From: Cytophagales bacterium
Lineage (GTDB): Bacteria; Bacteroidota; Bacteroidia; Cytophagales; Cyclobacteriaceae
NCBI GenBank assembly: GCA_003541895.1
Contig: DPLR01000629.1
Location: forward strand, 1-28,008
Reading direction: 5' to 3'
DNA length: 28,008 nucleotides
The notes beneath the pieces were generated by a model, which was not told where the DNA came from, made no database searches, and saw nothing but the letters and a program-made list of their open reading frames with translations. Made by a program: the position numbers and the translations under genes. Shown piece after piece: positions 1-8,592 of this stretch. The first letter of the stretch is position 1. Every line of letters starts with the position of its first letter.

Positions 1-1
1 T

Positions 2-661
2 GGCCAAAACTACACGCTTGAAATCGATGCTAAGTCAACTACCGAGACTTTCAACATTCATTTCGGAGATCATTTTGCAGAAGAATTAATTCGAAGTCAA
101 TCGTCTTCCATTGAAAAAATAATGGAAGAAAGATTTTATAAAACCAATGAGTCATTTTCATTTTACAATCGACTGATCAGAAAAACAAAAACCATCCATG
201 AACTATTGATCCAACTCCAGCGTAATACAGATCTCTTGAAAGAAGAAGAACTCCTTGCTCAATTATTCATAGAATTATTCAATGATGAATTAAAATTGGT
301 TTCAGCCGTAAATGATCTCCCTTCCGTGAAGAAATCAACACGAACGGAACTTGTAAAACGGATTTTATTGAGCACCGATTACATTCATGAATTCTATTAC
401 AAACGTTTGTCATTGGATGAATTGGCCAGCATAAGCTGTTTATCGAAATTTCATTTTCTGCGATTGTTCAAAATTGCGATAGGCAAAACGCCTCATCAAT
501 TCATCACTGAAACTCGCATTCAAAAATCGAAGGAATTGTTAATGACGAGCCCTAAGGAAATAAAATTAATTGCCGATGCCGTTGGCTTTACCGACAGCAG
601 TTCATTTAGCCGAGCTTTCTATCAACAGGTTGGTTCGTATCCTTCGCAATTTCGTGCCTGA
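2..661 (+). CDS. AraC-family transcriptional regulator, 5' truncated
   Basis: DNA-binding regulator whose C-terminal ~100 residues hold two helix-turn-helix units. The first is around 'LDELASISCLSKFHFLRLFK', the second around 'IKLIADAVGFTDSSSFSRAF', ending in 'GSYPSQFRA', the usual AraC/XylS finish. An ATG lies at 122, but it has no ribosome binding signal, and the same frame stays open to base 2 without a stop. That upstream stretch (GQNYTLEIDA... FNIHFGDHFAEELIRS) reads like the end of an AraC N-terminal sensor domain. I therefore treat the gene as cut by the contig edge. The next gene on the same strand is a membrane protein 71 bases on, so the regulator may control it (inference). The ligand cannot be told from the sequence. 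Confidence 0.9.
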   Translation, partial: GQNYTLEIDAKSTTETFNIHFGDHFAEELIRSQSSSIEKIMEERFYKTNESFSFYNRLIRKTKTIHELLIQLQRNTDLLKEEELLAQLFIELFNDELKLVSAVNDLPSVKKSTRTELVKRILLSTDYIHEFYYKRLSLDELASISCLSKFHFLRLFKIAIGKTPHQFITETRIQKSKELLMTSPKEIKLIADAVGFTDSSSFSRAFYQQVGSYPSQFRA

Positions 662-732
662 GGTATTTTTAGCAATTTTTGTCATGCCATGTTCTCTGGG
701 CGGGCGTTTATTTATTTAAAAACACGTATGCT

Positions 733-1443
733 ATGAGTCAAATTATTGGTACCCTAGGATTTCCTTTCATTACTCTCGTTTTTTACGGATGGCTTCTTTT
801 TGAATTCAAGAAAGCAATTAAGCGAAGTTCCCTTGAAGCGAGTCAACAGAGAAAAATATTCAATCGGATTTTGATTGCTCTTATTGCTTGGGCTGTGTTC
901 GTTAGTGGTTGGTCGCTCAGTGGAATGATGCAAAACTTTGATCGTTTCCCTTTCAATGTTGCACCAGTGATTCTGATCCCGTTCATTGGAATTGTACTTT
1001 TTACCTTTTCAACAACCGCGAAAGAAATCTTACTTCAACTCAAGCCCGAAGCAATCATTCGAATTCAATTCTTCCGGTTCTTTGTGGAGTTGATCATCTG
1101 GGCGCTTTTCCTTCAAAAACTTCTCCCTATTCAAATGACGTTTGAAGGCCGCAACCTCGATATCATTTCAGGCATCTCAGCACCATTAATTGCCTGGCTT
1201 TTGGCGAATCAGAAAATCAGCAAAACAGTGGTTATCGTTTGGAATATTGCCTGTCTCGGGCTTCTTATTAACATTGTAACGGTAGCCATCCTTTCCATGC
1301 CTACGCCCGCTCAATATTTTTTTAATGAACCTTACAATACAGCCGTTGCGAAGTTTCCCTACGTGTTTTTGCCAGCGTTTTTGGTTCCACTAGCGTATAT
1401 GCTACACTTCTTTTCCATTCGCCAAATGCTCATAAGGAAATGA
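733..1443 (+). CDS. Seven-helix integral membrane protein, function unknown
   Basis: About 236 residues, almost entirely hydrophobic, with roughly seven predicted membrane segments (for example IGTLGFPFITLVFYGWLLF, ILIALIAWAVFVSGWSL, VAPVILIPFIGIVLFTF, and a last one near FPYVFLPAFLVPLAYML). The frame extends back to a TTG at 679, but the ATG at 733 (MSQIIG...) places the first helix at the N-terminus as expected and is preferred. No catalytic or transport motif is recognised. It follows the AraC-type regulator on the same strand and ends before the ribosomal-protein terminator region, so a two-gene regulator/target arrangement is possible. I do not recognise the family. Confidence 0.75.
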   Translation: MSQIIGTLGFPFITLVFYGWLLFEFKKAIKRSSLEASQQRKIFNRILIALIAWAVFVSGWSLSGMMQNFDRFPFNVAPVILIPFIGIVLFTFSTTAKEILLQLKPEAIIRIQFFRFFVELIIWALFLQKLLPIQMTFEGRNLDIISGISAPLIAWLLANQKISKTVVIVWNIACLGLLINIVTVAILSMPTPAQYFFNEPYNTAVAKFPYVFLPAFLVPLAYMLHFFSIRQMLIRK

Positions 1444-1472
1444 GTGAATTTTAAGCAACACAAAATGGCTAT

Positions 1473-1503
1473 AAAAAAAAGGACCCCAGAAAAATCTGGG
1501 GTC
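1473..1503 (-). terminator. Intrinsic terminator of the rpsF-rpsR-rplI operon
   Basis: Perfect 9-bp stem GACCCCAGA / TCTGGGGTC (1482-1490 and 1495-1503) with an AAAA/TTTT loop. On the minus strand it is followed directly by a run of T (the A tract at 1473-1480). It lies 23 bases past the rplI stop codon. The plus-strand side has no T tract, so it works in one direction only. Confidence 0.9.
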
Positions 1504-1526
1504 GCTTCAACTAAACTCAATTCGTA

Positions 1527-1970
1527 TTACTCAGATACCACACTCACCTGTACGTTGTGCTTCACTTCTTTGTGAAGGTCTAACAAGGCTGTGTAGCTAC
1601 CCAATTCTTTAGGCTGTTCTTTGAAGCTGATCTTCTTACGATCAACATCAAAACCCTTTGCTTTCAACGCATCGCTTACTTGCAACGAAGTAACAGCTCC
1701 GAAGATTTTTCCGGTTTCGCCTGCCTTTGTTTTAATCTCAATGGTAAGCTCACCAATTTTTGCAGCAAGGCTTTCGGCATCTTGTTTAATCTTGGCAGCC
1801 TTGTGTGCAGCCTGACGGATGTCTTCAGCTACTCTCCTTTTATTCGACTCGTTCGCAATCAATGCCACACCGTTTGGAATGAGGTAATTGCGGCCGTAGC
1901 CCGGCTTTACTTTTACTGTATCATTTCTGTAACCAAGCCCTGTTACATCTTGTGTCAAAATCACTTCCAT
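1527..1970 (-). CDS. rplI: Large-subunit ribosomal protein bL9
   Basis: 147 residues, the usual L9 length. The N-terminal domain has the classic pattern 'MEVILTQDVTGLGYRNDTVKVKPGYGRNYLIP'-like (start MEVILTQDV, then VKPGYGRNYLIPNG), which binds 23S rRNA. A long charged helix follows, then the C-terminal L9 domain (residues about 75-147, with 'KTKAGETGKIFGAVTS'). It is third in the rpsF-rpsR-rplI operon, 19 bases after rpsR, and is followed by a strong terminator. Confidence 0.98.
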   Translation of the reverse strand: MEVILTQDVTGLGYRNDTVKVKPGYGRNYLIPNGVALIANESNKRRVAEDIRQAAHKAAKIKQDAESLAAKIGELTIEIKTKAGETGKIFGAVTSLQVSDALKAKGFDVDRKKISFKEQPKELGSYTALLDLHKEVKHNVQVSVVSE

Positions 1971-1989
1971 GGTATTACAAGGTTTAAGG

Positions 1990-2241
1990 TTATTTCATTT
2001 GATCCGCTAAGTAAGGCAATATAGCAATGTGCCTTGCACGCTTCACGGCCTGAGAAACTTTCTTCTGAAATTTCCAGCTTGTGCCGGTAAGTCTGCGGGG
2101 CAGAATCTTGCCTTGTTCGTTGATAAACTTCAACAAGAAATCAGGGTCTTTGTAATCAATGTACTTGATTCCATTTTTCTTAAAGCGGCAGTACTTAGGT
2201 TTAATGTCTGCGCGCTTAATAGGTTCATTCATTAGTGTCAT
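1990..2241 (-). CDS. rpsR: Small-subunit ribosomal protein bS18
   Basis: 83 residues with the S18 signature: '[38 protein letters not shown]' region, followed by the basic tail '[15 protein letters not shown]'. The start ATG overlaps the rpsF stop as ATGA (2238-2241), which suggests translational coupling. A second in-frame ATG three codons in (MNEPIKR, 2232) is an equally plausible start. The protein pairs with S6 in the 30S platform, matching the gene order. Confidence 0.97.
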   Translation of the reverse strand: MTLMNEPIKRADIKPKYCRFKKNGIKYIDYKDPDFLLKFINEQGKILPRRLTGTSWKFQKKVSQAVKRARHIAILPYLADQMK

Positions 2242-2615
2242 GCTTCAGCCCTCTCTTTTTTAGTTGCTGTTTTTTTTGTGCGATTGAATTCGCCTTTCTT
2301 TCTGCGCGAATTGTAAACCACCGCGTGCTTATCAAGCGCTATGGTAAGAAAACGCATCACTGATTCATCACGCCTGAATTCGGTTTCGAGCGTGTTGATG
2401 ATACCGGTGTTCTCTGTCGCGAATTCAATGAGGTTGTAAAAGCCGGTAGACTTATTCTGGATGTTATATGCCATCTTTTTAAGTCCCCAAAACTCTTTGT
2501 TGACAATCTCGGCCTTGGCCTTAGTCAACACCTTCACGAATTTCTCGACAGCATCCTTTGCCTGATCTTCAGACAAAACGGGATTGAGAATGAATACTGT
2601 CTCGTAGTTGTTCAT
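2238..2615 (-). CDS. rpsF: Small-subunit ribosomal protein bS6
   Basis: 125 residues. It starts '[18 protein letters not shown]', the normal S6 opening, and has the internal '[23 protein letters not shown]' type strand-helix region. The last ~20 residues ([22 protein letters not shown] region) form a lysine/arginine-rich tail beyond the folded domain; S6 tails vary widely between phyla. First gene of the operon, with a promoter-like sequence upstream at 2639-2670. Unlike many proteobacteria there is no priB between rpsF and rpsR. Confidence 0.97.
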   Translation of the reverse strand: MNNYETVFILNPVLSEDQAKDAVEKFVKVLTKAKAEIVNKEFWGLKKMAYNIQNKSTGFYNLIEFATENTGIINTLETEFRRDESVMRFLTIALDKHAVVYNSRRKKGEFNRTKKTATKKERAEA

Positions 2616-2638
2616 GAATAATTGTTTTAAATGGGCTG

Positions 2639-2670
2639 CAAAGGTAAAAAATGCTTTCGGAAAGCCAAAA
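2639..2670 (-). promoter_or_regulatory. Bacteroidota-type promoter of rpsF operon
   Basis: Reading the minus strand, TTTTGG (2670-2665) and TACCTTTG (2646-2639) are 18 bases apart. They match the Bacteroidota consensus of a TTTG/TTG -33 element and TAnnTTTG -7 element. The -7 element is about 24 bases before the rpsF ATG. Confidence 0.65.
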
Positions 2671-2764
2671 TCGAATTAAAAATTGAAAGAAAGACCCTTT
2701 GCTCGATAAAATAGGCAACATTTTTGGGCTTTTTAAGTTAAATTGATCCAACATAACCCAGCTG

Positions 2765-3142
2765 ATGAAAGACTTTGATCAAATTCACATCCTCATTGTT
2801 GAGGACGACTCCGTTACCCAATATGTAACCAAACTAGCCCTGGATGAGCAACATATAAAATGCACCGTAGTTGACAGTGGGGAAAAAGCAATAGAAACAT
2901 TAAAATCAAAACAGTTTCAGTGTGTGCTTATGGACATTGTGATGCCAGGCGAAGACGGAATGGATACCGTACGCTGGATACGCGATAGCGAAGACGAATA
3001 TTTTAAGAAACTCCCCATTTTTGCGCTCACCTCCTACTCATCTGATGAACACACTAAAGAAGTTTTAGATGCAGGCATGAATGGGCACTTAGTAAAACCG
3101 TTGGATGTTGAGAAGCTAAGAAAGTTATACCTTGATTTCTAA
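2765..3142 (+). CDS. Single-domain response regulator (CheY-like receiver)
   Basis: 125 residues, a receiver domain and nothing else. The acidic pocket is E13-D14-D15 (IVEDDS), the phospho-acceptor is D57 (VLMDIVMP), the switch Thr/Ser is T89-S90 (ALTSYS) and the conserved Lys is K111 (LVKPLD). With no output domain it probably passes phosphate on or binds a partner protein. It stands alone, divergent from rpsF with 149 bases between and convergent with the following minus-strand gene, three bases apart. No cognate kinase is adjacent; the nearest is the TPR histidine kinase about 10 kb away. Confidence 0.93.
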   Translation: MKDFDQIHILIVEDDSVTQYVTKLALDEQHIKCTVVDSGEKAIETLKSKQFQCVLMDIVMPGEDGMDTVRWIRDSEDEYFKKLPIFALTSYSSDEHTKEVLDAGMNGHLVKPLDVEKLRKLYLDF

Positions 3143-3145
3143 CGT

Positions 3146-3562
3146 TCAATTTTGTTGTTTGAATACCGACATCACTGCATCGTTAGCAAGTTTTTCGTCA
3201 TCGGCTTCTGGTAGACCACTCACACCAATTGCTCCAATCACTTTTCCATTTTGAGTGATCGGCACACCGCCACCAAAACCGGTCACGCGTTCATCTCCCC
3301 AAAAGGCCGGGTTGTCTTTGCCACGCATACGTTCGCCCATCTTACTTGTGGGCGTACGGTCAATGGCTGATGTATATGCTTTGTTCTGTGCAATTCGTGA
3401 AGCCGCGGGACTTGTTCCATCCATTCGAACAAAAGCCACCAACTCGCCTTCGGGACCGCAGACAGAAATAGCAGCACTCCTGTTCAGCTTCTTCATTTTC
3501 TCCACGCAAAAGCTAATCAGCTTCAACGCTTGCTCTGAGCTAATTTTTTCAACGGTGTACAT
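3146..3562 (-). CDS. GlcG/HbpS-like (DUF336, haem-degrading-type) protein
   Basis: 138 residues matching the small GlcG/HbpS fold. It has an N-terminal helix and strand 'AAISVCGPEGELVAFVRMDG', the helix 'ASRIAQNKAYTSAIDRTPTSKMGERM', and the glycine-rich 'FGGGVPITQNGKVIGAIGVSG' near the C-terminus, all typical of the family. Members are cytosolic or secreted and have been linked to haem binding or glycolate utilisation operons; the exact role here is unknown. No signal peptide. It lies 82 bases downstream of purB on the same strand and could be co-transcribed, although an inverted repeat separates them. Confidence 0.88.
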   Translation of the reverse strand: MYTVEKISSEQALKLISFCVEKMKKLNRSAAISVCGPEGELVAFVRMDGTSPAASRIAQNKAYTSAIDRTPTSKMGERMRGKDNPAFWGDERVTGFGGGVPITQNGKVIGAIGVSGLPEADDEKLANDAVMSVFKQQN

Positions 3563-3581
3563 AGTTCGAGTTTTTTAATTC

Positions 3582-3644
3582 TGTGATTCGATAATTCGGT
3601 GATTACAATTCATATTCGAATTAGCACATCACCGAATCATCACA
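3582..3644. repeat. Imperfect inverted repeat between purB and the DUF336 gene
   Basis: Arms ATTCGGTGAT (3594-3603) and ATCACCGAAT (3628-3637), extended by TGTGAT (3582-3587) and ATCACA (3639-3644), around a loop that contains the small palindrome ATTCGAAT. It fills nearly the whole intergenic gap up to the purB stop. There is no T tract, so it is not a standard terminator. It may be an mRNA-stabilising hairpin or a dispersed repeat. Confidence 0.6.
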
Positions 3645-4994
3645 TCAAATTCCAACATAATTATACGGACTGATTTTCTTCAGCCGTTCTTTCAATTCAT
3701 TTTTGACATTCAATCCATCAATAAAATTATGCATGGATTCTTTGGTGATCTTTTCGTTTTTACGCGTGAGTTCTTTCAATGCTTCGTACGGATTGGGATA
3801 ACCTTCTTTTCTTAAAACAGTTTGAATAGCCTCAGCAACCACTGCCCAATTTTCTTCAAGGTCATTATCAATCGCTGCTTTATTCAACTCTAATTTTAAA
3901 ATTCCTTTTTGCAATGACTTCAACGCGATCCACGTGTGCGCCATTGGCACGCCAATATTTCTGAGCACGGTAGAATCGGTGAGATCGCGTTGCAAACGTG
4001 AGATCGGGAGTTTTGCCGAAAGATGTTCAAACAACGCATTAGCGAACCCTAAATTTCCCTCAGCATTTTCAAAATCAATGGGGTTTACTTTATGTGGCAT
4101 TGCGCTGCTGCCCACTTCGCCCGCTTTGATTTTCTGTTTGAAATAATTCATCGCCACATATTGCCACACATCGCGGCTGTAATCAATCAAAATGGTATTT
4201 ATTCTTTTCAGGTTATCGAATTGTGCAGCGAGGTTGTCGTAGTGCTCAATTTGCGTGGTGGGGTGACTGCGATCCAAACCCAAATATTTTTTTGCAAATT
4301 GATTTGCGAATTCCACCCAATTGATTTCAGGATAAGCAACGTGATGAGCATTGAAATTTCCGGTGGCCCCTCCAAATTTGGCTGAGTTAGGAATTACTTT
4401 CAAAAGCTGAAGTTGATTTTTGATTCGCTCACTAAAAACAGCGATCTCTTTTCCCAATCTTGTAGGTGATGCCGGCTGTCCGTGGGTGCGCGCCAGCATA
4501 GCTACATCTTTCCAAGACTCCGTTTGTTGATCGAGCAATGAAATCGTTTTATTCAATTCCGGAATAAATTCCTTTTCCAAAAAGTCTTTCAGCAATAATG
4601 GTGTTGCGGTGTTATTGATGTCTTGTGAAGTAAGGCCAAAATGAATGAATTCTTTGAAAGAAGATAACGCGAGCTTATCAAATTCATTTTTGATAAAATA
4701 CTCAACTGCTTTTACATCGTGATTGGTGGTCTTTTCAATCTCCTTAATTTGCAGTGCATCGGCTTCAGAAAAATTCGAATAAATTTTTCGGAGTGATTCA
4801 AATTTCTCTTTCGGAAACGACTTCAACTGCTCAAGAGGAAATTCGCATAGCGCGATAAAATATTCTACCTCCACCAGAATACGGTAGCGCATCAAAGCAA
4901 ACTCGGAAAAATAATTTGCAAGAGGTTTTACAGTTTCAAAATAACGACCATCAATGGGTGATACTGCAGTAAGCGGATTCAGGTGCACTGGCAT
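3645..4994 (-). CDS. purB: Adenylosuccinate lyase
   Basis: 449 residues, close to the E. coli-type PurB length. Fumarase/aspartase superfamily enzyme that releases fumarate from SAICAR and adenylosuccinate in purine synthesis. The N-terminus 'PLTAVSPIDGRY' is diagnostic of PurB. 'TSQDINNTA' and 'ARTHGQPASPT' form the active site, and the superfamily signature loop is 'GSSAMPHKVNPIDFENAEGN' with the catalytic serine. Cytosolic homotetramer by family. Transcribed on the minus strand, divergent from the DUF5916 gene. A TAATTTTG (-7-like) element sits just upstream at 5008-5015, but no clear -33 partner is seen. Confidence 0.97.
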   Translation of the reverse strand: MPVHLNPLTAVSPIDGRYFETVKPLANYFSEFALMRYRILVEVEYFIALCEFPLEQLKSFPKEKFESLRKIYSNFSEADALQIKEIEKTTNHDVKAVEYFIKNEFDKLALSSFKEFIHFGLTSQDINNTATPLLLKDFLEKEFIPELNKTISLLDQQTESWKDVAMLARTHGQPASPTRLGKEIAVFSERIKNQLQLLKVIPNSAKFGGATGNFNAHHVAYPEINWVEFANQFAKKYLGLDRSHPTTQIEHYDNLAAQFDNLKRINTILIDYSRDVWQYVAMNYFKQKIKAGEVGSSAMPHKVNPIDFENAEGNLGFANALFEHLSAKLPISRLQRDLTDSTVLRNIGVPMAHTWIALKSLQKGILKLELNKAAIDNDLEENWAVVAEAIQTVLRKEGYPNPYEALKELTRKNEKITKESMHNFIDGLNVKNELKERLKKISPYNYVGI

Positions 4995-5114
4995 AAAGTT
5001 TAAACATCAAAATTAATAAAAGCATTTTTAACAGTCATTTAACAGTTGCCGCATTCCCCAAAGAAAAACCATCTGATGAAATATGCGTTTTAATAAGCTA
5101 TTTTAGCCGCCCCA

Positions 5115-7397
5115 ATGAAACAGTCCAAACTTATCATCATCTTTTTCTTTTTTGCATGTACCGATATGGAGGAAGTTCTCGGTCAAATAAAAAACAAGCA
5201 AGGACTTGACATCGCCATCAAAAAAGCAAAAGGGTCAATCAAGCTCGATGGCATTATTGATGAACCAGATTGGGTTGACGCTTCGATGGCCACGCACTTT
5301 TTTATGAATAGTCCGGTCGACACGATGGCCCCAACTCATCAGACCGAAGCCCGTATGACATTCGATCAACATTTCTTTTACGTGTCGTTTGTATGTTATG
5401 ATGATATGGAGAAGCCTAACATTGTACAAAGCTTAAAACGCGATTTTGATTTTGATCTAAACGATAACATAGGCATCGTGATAGATCCCTACAACGATAA
5501 CACCAACGGTTTTTATTTTTTGATCACACCCTATAATGTGCAAGGCGAAGGCACGGTTGCAGGTGGCGGTTCCTCCGGGGACTCCTTTAATGGAAACTGG
5601 GATAACAAATGGTACTCGGAAGTGAAGCGCTATGGTGACCGATGGGTTGCTGAACTTGCTATTCCATTCAAATCGATTCGGTACAATCATAACGCAGCCA
5701 ATTGGAATGTTACTTTTTTGCGACATGATTTAAAACACAATCAATTATCGAGTTGGATTGCAACTCCAATTCAATATATCCCAGCTTCCATTGCATACAC
5801 AGGAAAATTGCAGTGGGAAGAACAACCTCCACAACCGGGCACAAACATTTCTATCATTCCTTATACGGTAGCTTCTTCAAGTCAAGACGCAGAAAATAAA
5901 ATCTCGACCAACAACTCAATGTCGGCTGGCTTTGATGCGAAAGTTGCTGTTACTCCGGCCATTAACCTTGATCTCACGGTGAACCCCGATTTTTCGAACG
6001 TAGATGTAGATCGACAGGTGATTAACCTTACGCGTTTCGAATATCAGTTTCCTGAAAGAAGAACTTTCTTTTTAGAGAACAGCGATTTGTTCTCAACACC
6101 GGGCTATCCTCCCACGCGACCTTTTTTCTCTAGACGAATTGGTTTGGCCAAGGATTCATCGGGCAACCTTCAAAAAGTACCCATCGCCTATGGTGCACGT
6201 GTGAGTGGTAAAATTGGAAAGAACTGGCGCATCGGAGTAATGAATTTACAAACCAAGAAACAAATAAACCTAGGCTTACCTGACCAGAACTATACCGTTG
6301 CTGTTGTGCAAAGGCAAATTTTCAAAAGATCTAATATTGATTTCTTTGTTGTTAATAAACAATCGGTGGGCCTTGGTCAGTACGACTCAACAAAATATTA
6401 TAACAGTGATCTTGTCTATAATTATTGGAATGGAACACGCAACGTGAAAAAATTAAACCTTTACAACCGCGTGATCGGTGCTGACTTTAATTTGTTCAAC
6501 AAAAGCAATCGGTGGGTGGGCGATTTTTATTATCACAAATCATTCGATGCGATGTCAAAAGATGATAATCATTCGTATGGATTGTTTCTCAGCTATTCAA
6601 CGCGTTATTTCAATGCGCTCGGAGGGCAATACGGTGTTGGAAAAAATTATAATGCCGAAGTAGGTTTTGTGCCAGGCCAGTCCGTTTATGGTGGCTTTAC
6701 CAGCGGGTTCAACAGAGTTGAAGGAAGGTTCTATCCAAAGACAGGCTCCATCACGAACATGGGGCCGGGAATTGAGTTTGATCGTACGCAACAAGAAAGT
6801 GGTATCATGACCGACAAGGCTTATGTCGCTGATTATGTAATCAACTTTAAAAACACTGCGCGCATCTTTGCCGCTGGCCAACGTATTTTTCAACTGCTGC
6901 CGCAAAGTTTTAATCCGATAGATCCGAAGAATGACGTGTCTTACTCTACCGGTCAACAATTCGAATGGAACGAAGGCAACATTCAATTCAATTCGGATAG
7001 CCGAAAAATATTCACCTATACAATGAAGGCATCGGTTGGGCAGTTTTATGATGGCGAGAAAAAAGGATTGAGCGGAACGTTTTCTTATCGCTATCAACCT
7101 TACGGAAACATAACCGTGACCTACGATTATAACGACATTCGGTTGAGTTACGGAAGCGCTAAGTTTTTATTGGTGAGCCCCCGAATGGATTTAACATTTA
7201 CCAACAAGATTTTCTTTACAACTATTCTTCAATACAATACTCGCTACGACAACGTGGGTCTGAATGCGCGTTTTCAATGGCGCTTTAAACCTGCGTCCGA
7301 TTTCTTTATTGTGTACACCGAAAATTATTTTCAAGATAATTTTCACTCCCGCAATAGGGCGTTGGTGTTAAAGCTCACCTATTGGTTCAATTTGTAA
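5115..7397 (+). CDS. DUF5916 / CBM9-like outer-membrane-type protein
   Basis: 760 residues with a hydrophobic N-terminal export signal (MKQSKLIIIFFFFACTD...). Residues about 35-230 resemble a family 9 carbohydrate-binding-like domain ('IKLDGIIDEPDWVDA', 'FYVSFVCYD', 'WVAELAIPFKSIRY'). From about 250 on it matches the DUF5916 region ('NLDLTVNPDFSNVDVDRQVINLTRFEYQFPERRTFFLENS'-like), which is rich in alternating aromatic strands and ends 'LVLKLTYWFNL', as in a beta-barrel with a terminal hydrophobic strand. Such proteins are abundant in Bacteroidota, and their substrate is unknown. Likely outer-membrane location is inferred. It is followed 76 bases later by the ferredoxin-reductase gene, which seems to have its own -7 element. 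Confidence 0.9.
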   Translation: MKQSKLIIIFFFFACTDMEEVLGQIKNKQGLDIAIKKAKGSIKLDGIIDEPDWVDASMATHFFMNSPVDTMAPTHQTEARMTFDQHFFYVSFVCYDDMEKPNIVQSLKRDFDFDLNDNIGIVIDPYNDNTNGFYFLITPYNVQGEGTVAGGGSSGDSFNGNWDNKWYSEVKRYGDRWVAELAIPFKSIRYNHNAANWNVTFLRHDLKHNQLSSWIATPIQYIPASIAYTGKLQWEEQPPQPGTNISIIPYTVASSSQDAENKISTNNSMSAGFDAKVAVTPAINLDLTVNPDFSNVDVDRQVINLTRFEYQFPERRTFFLENSDLFSTPGYPPTRPFFSRRIGLAKDSSGNLQKVPIAYGARVSGKIGKNWRIGVMNLQTKKQINLGLPDQNYTVAVVQRQIFKRSNIDFFVVNKQSVGLGQYDSTKYYNSDLVYNYWNGTRNVKKLNLYNRVIGADFNLFNKSNRWVGDFYYHKSFDAMSKDDNHSYGLFLSYSTRYFNALGGQYGVGKNYNAEVGFVPGQSVYGGFTSGFNRVEGRFYPKTGSITNMGPGIEFDRTQQESGIMTDKAYVADYVINFKNTARIFAAGQRIFQLLPQSFNPIDPKNDVSYSTGQQFEWNEGNIQFNSDSRKIFTYTMKASVGQFYDGEKKGLSGTFSYRYQPYGNITVTYDYNDIRLSYGSAKFLLVSPRMDLTFTNKIFFTTILQYNTRYDNVGLNARFQWRFKPASDFFIVYTENYFQDNFHSRNRALVLKLTYWFNL

Positions 7398-7434
7398 TTG
7401 ACTTTTGTCAACCGAACCGTGCAATAGAAATTAT

Positions 7435-7442
7435 TACCTTTG
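7435..7442 (+). promoter_or_regulatory. Bacteroidota -7 element before the flavoprotein gene
   Basis: TACCTTTG matches TAnnTTTG exactly and lies 31 bases before the ATG at 7474. The nearest TTTTG (7403-7407) is about 27 bases upstream, longer than the usual spacing, so the -33 element is doubtful. Confidence 0.4.
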
Positions 7443-7473
7443 CTGCTCAAATCATTTTAATTTTTGAAGAGCA

Positions 7474-8592
7474 ATGGCGTTTGGACTATTTAAAAAGAGC
7501 GAAAAAAAGCAAGAGGCCTCAAATCCGCATTACCGCGAACTCACAATAAAAAAAATTATTCAGGAAACGAAGGACGCTGTCACCTTGGTTTTTGAACAGC
7601 CTGCTTCGGGTAAACTCAATTATAAATCAGGGCAGTTTTTAACCTTGATTGCGACCGTTGATGGGAAAGAAGTGCGCAGGTCGTACTCGCTGTGTTCCTC
7701 CCCTTTCATCGATCAAGATTTGATGGTGATGGTGAAGCGTGTAGATAACGGATTGATGAGCAACTGGCTTCCCGATCATTTGAAAGTGGGAGACAAAGTA
7801 AAGGTGCTTGAGCCCCTCGGAAATTTTACCACCGAGTATTCCAAAGAAAAGAAACGTCACTTGGTTTTGTTTGCTGGCGGCAGCGGCATTACCCCGATGA
7901 TCTCCATATTGAAAAGCCTGATCACACAAGAACCCGATAGCATCTGCTCCTTGATTTATGCTAATCGCGATATTGATAGCATCATTTTTAAAAATGAATT
8001 AGAACATTGGCAAACACAATACGAAGGCCGTGTACATGTCATTCATATTTTGGATAACGCGCCCATGAATTGGCAAGGGTACTCGGGGTTGCTCAACAAA
8101 GACATGCTGGCAAAACTTTTTGAGCGCATCCCTAGTTGGGGATTGGATAACACAACCTATTTAATGTGTGGCCCCGAAGGCATGATGAAAAATGTAGAGA
8201 CCTTGCTGGGCGATCTTCAGATTCCGAAAGAAAAAATATTCAAAGAGAGTTTCGTATCAGGCACCATCGACAAAGAGAAAAAGGAAGAAAGCAAAGCTGC
8301 GACTGCCTCGGGCAACACGGCTCATGAAGTGACTATTCGCTACGATGGCCAGGAATACAAATTTGTTGTTGAACCCAACCGTGCCATTCTTGAAACCGCT
8401 CTCGATCTCGGAATTGATTTGCCTTACTCTTGCCAAAGTGGCTTGTGTACAGCTTGTAGAGGCAAAGCATTATCTGGCAAAGTGAAGCTCGATGAAGAAG
8501 AAGGCCTTTCACAATCCGAACGTGCGGAAGGCTATGTGCTCACATGTGTTGGTCACCCGATGAGTGATGATGTGGTAATTGAAATTGGATAA
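7474..8592 (+). CDS. Ferredoxin reductase-type flavoprotein with C-terminal [2Fe-2S] domain (PaaE/Hcr-like)
   Basis: 372 residues with three domains in order. The FAD-binding barrel has RSYSLCSSP at 69-77. The NAD(P)-binding domain has GGSGITP at 135-141 and CGPEGMM at 232-238. A plant-type ferredoxin domain ligates [2Fe-2S] through C320, C325, C328 and C358 (PYSCQSGLCTACRG ... LTCVG). This layout is that of PaaE, the reductase of phenylacetyl-CoA epoxidase, and related NADH oxidoreductases. No paa genes are nearby, so its partner oxygenase or acceptor is unknown. Cytosolic, no signal peptide. Its stop codon directly abuts the stop of the convergent hydrolase gene, with zero bases between. 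Confidence 0.92.
   Translation: MAFGLFKKSEKKQEASNPHYRELTIKKIIQETKDAVTLVFEQPASGKLNYKSGQFLTLIATVDGKEVRRSYSLCSSPFIDQDLMVMVKRVDNGLMSNWLPDHLKVGDKVKVLEPLGNFTTEYSKEKKRHLVLFAGGSGITPMISILKSLITQEPDSICSLIYANRDIDSIIFKNELEHWQTQYEGRVHVIHILDNAPMNWQGYSGLLNKDMLAKLFERIPSWGLDNTTYLMCGPEGMMKNVETLLGDLQIPKEKIFKESFVSGTIDKEKKEESKAATASGNTAHEVTIRYDGQEYKFVVEPNRAILETALDLGIDLPYSCQSGLCTACRGKALSGKVKLDEEEGLSQSERAEGYVLTCVGHPMSDDVVIEIG

Noticed and set aside
6597..7097. 166-residue minus-strand gene
   Set aside because: Lies wholly within the DUF5916 gene and is its antisense shadow; no homologous-looking motifs.
7398..7411. Terminator after the DUF5916 gene
   Set aside because: TTGAC-TTTT-GTCAA is only a 5-bp AT-rich stem with no T tract following.
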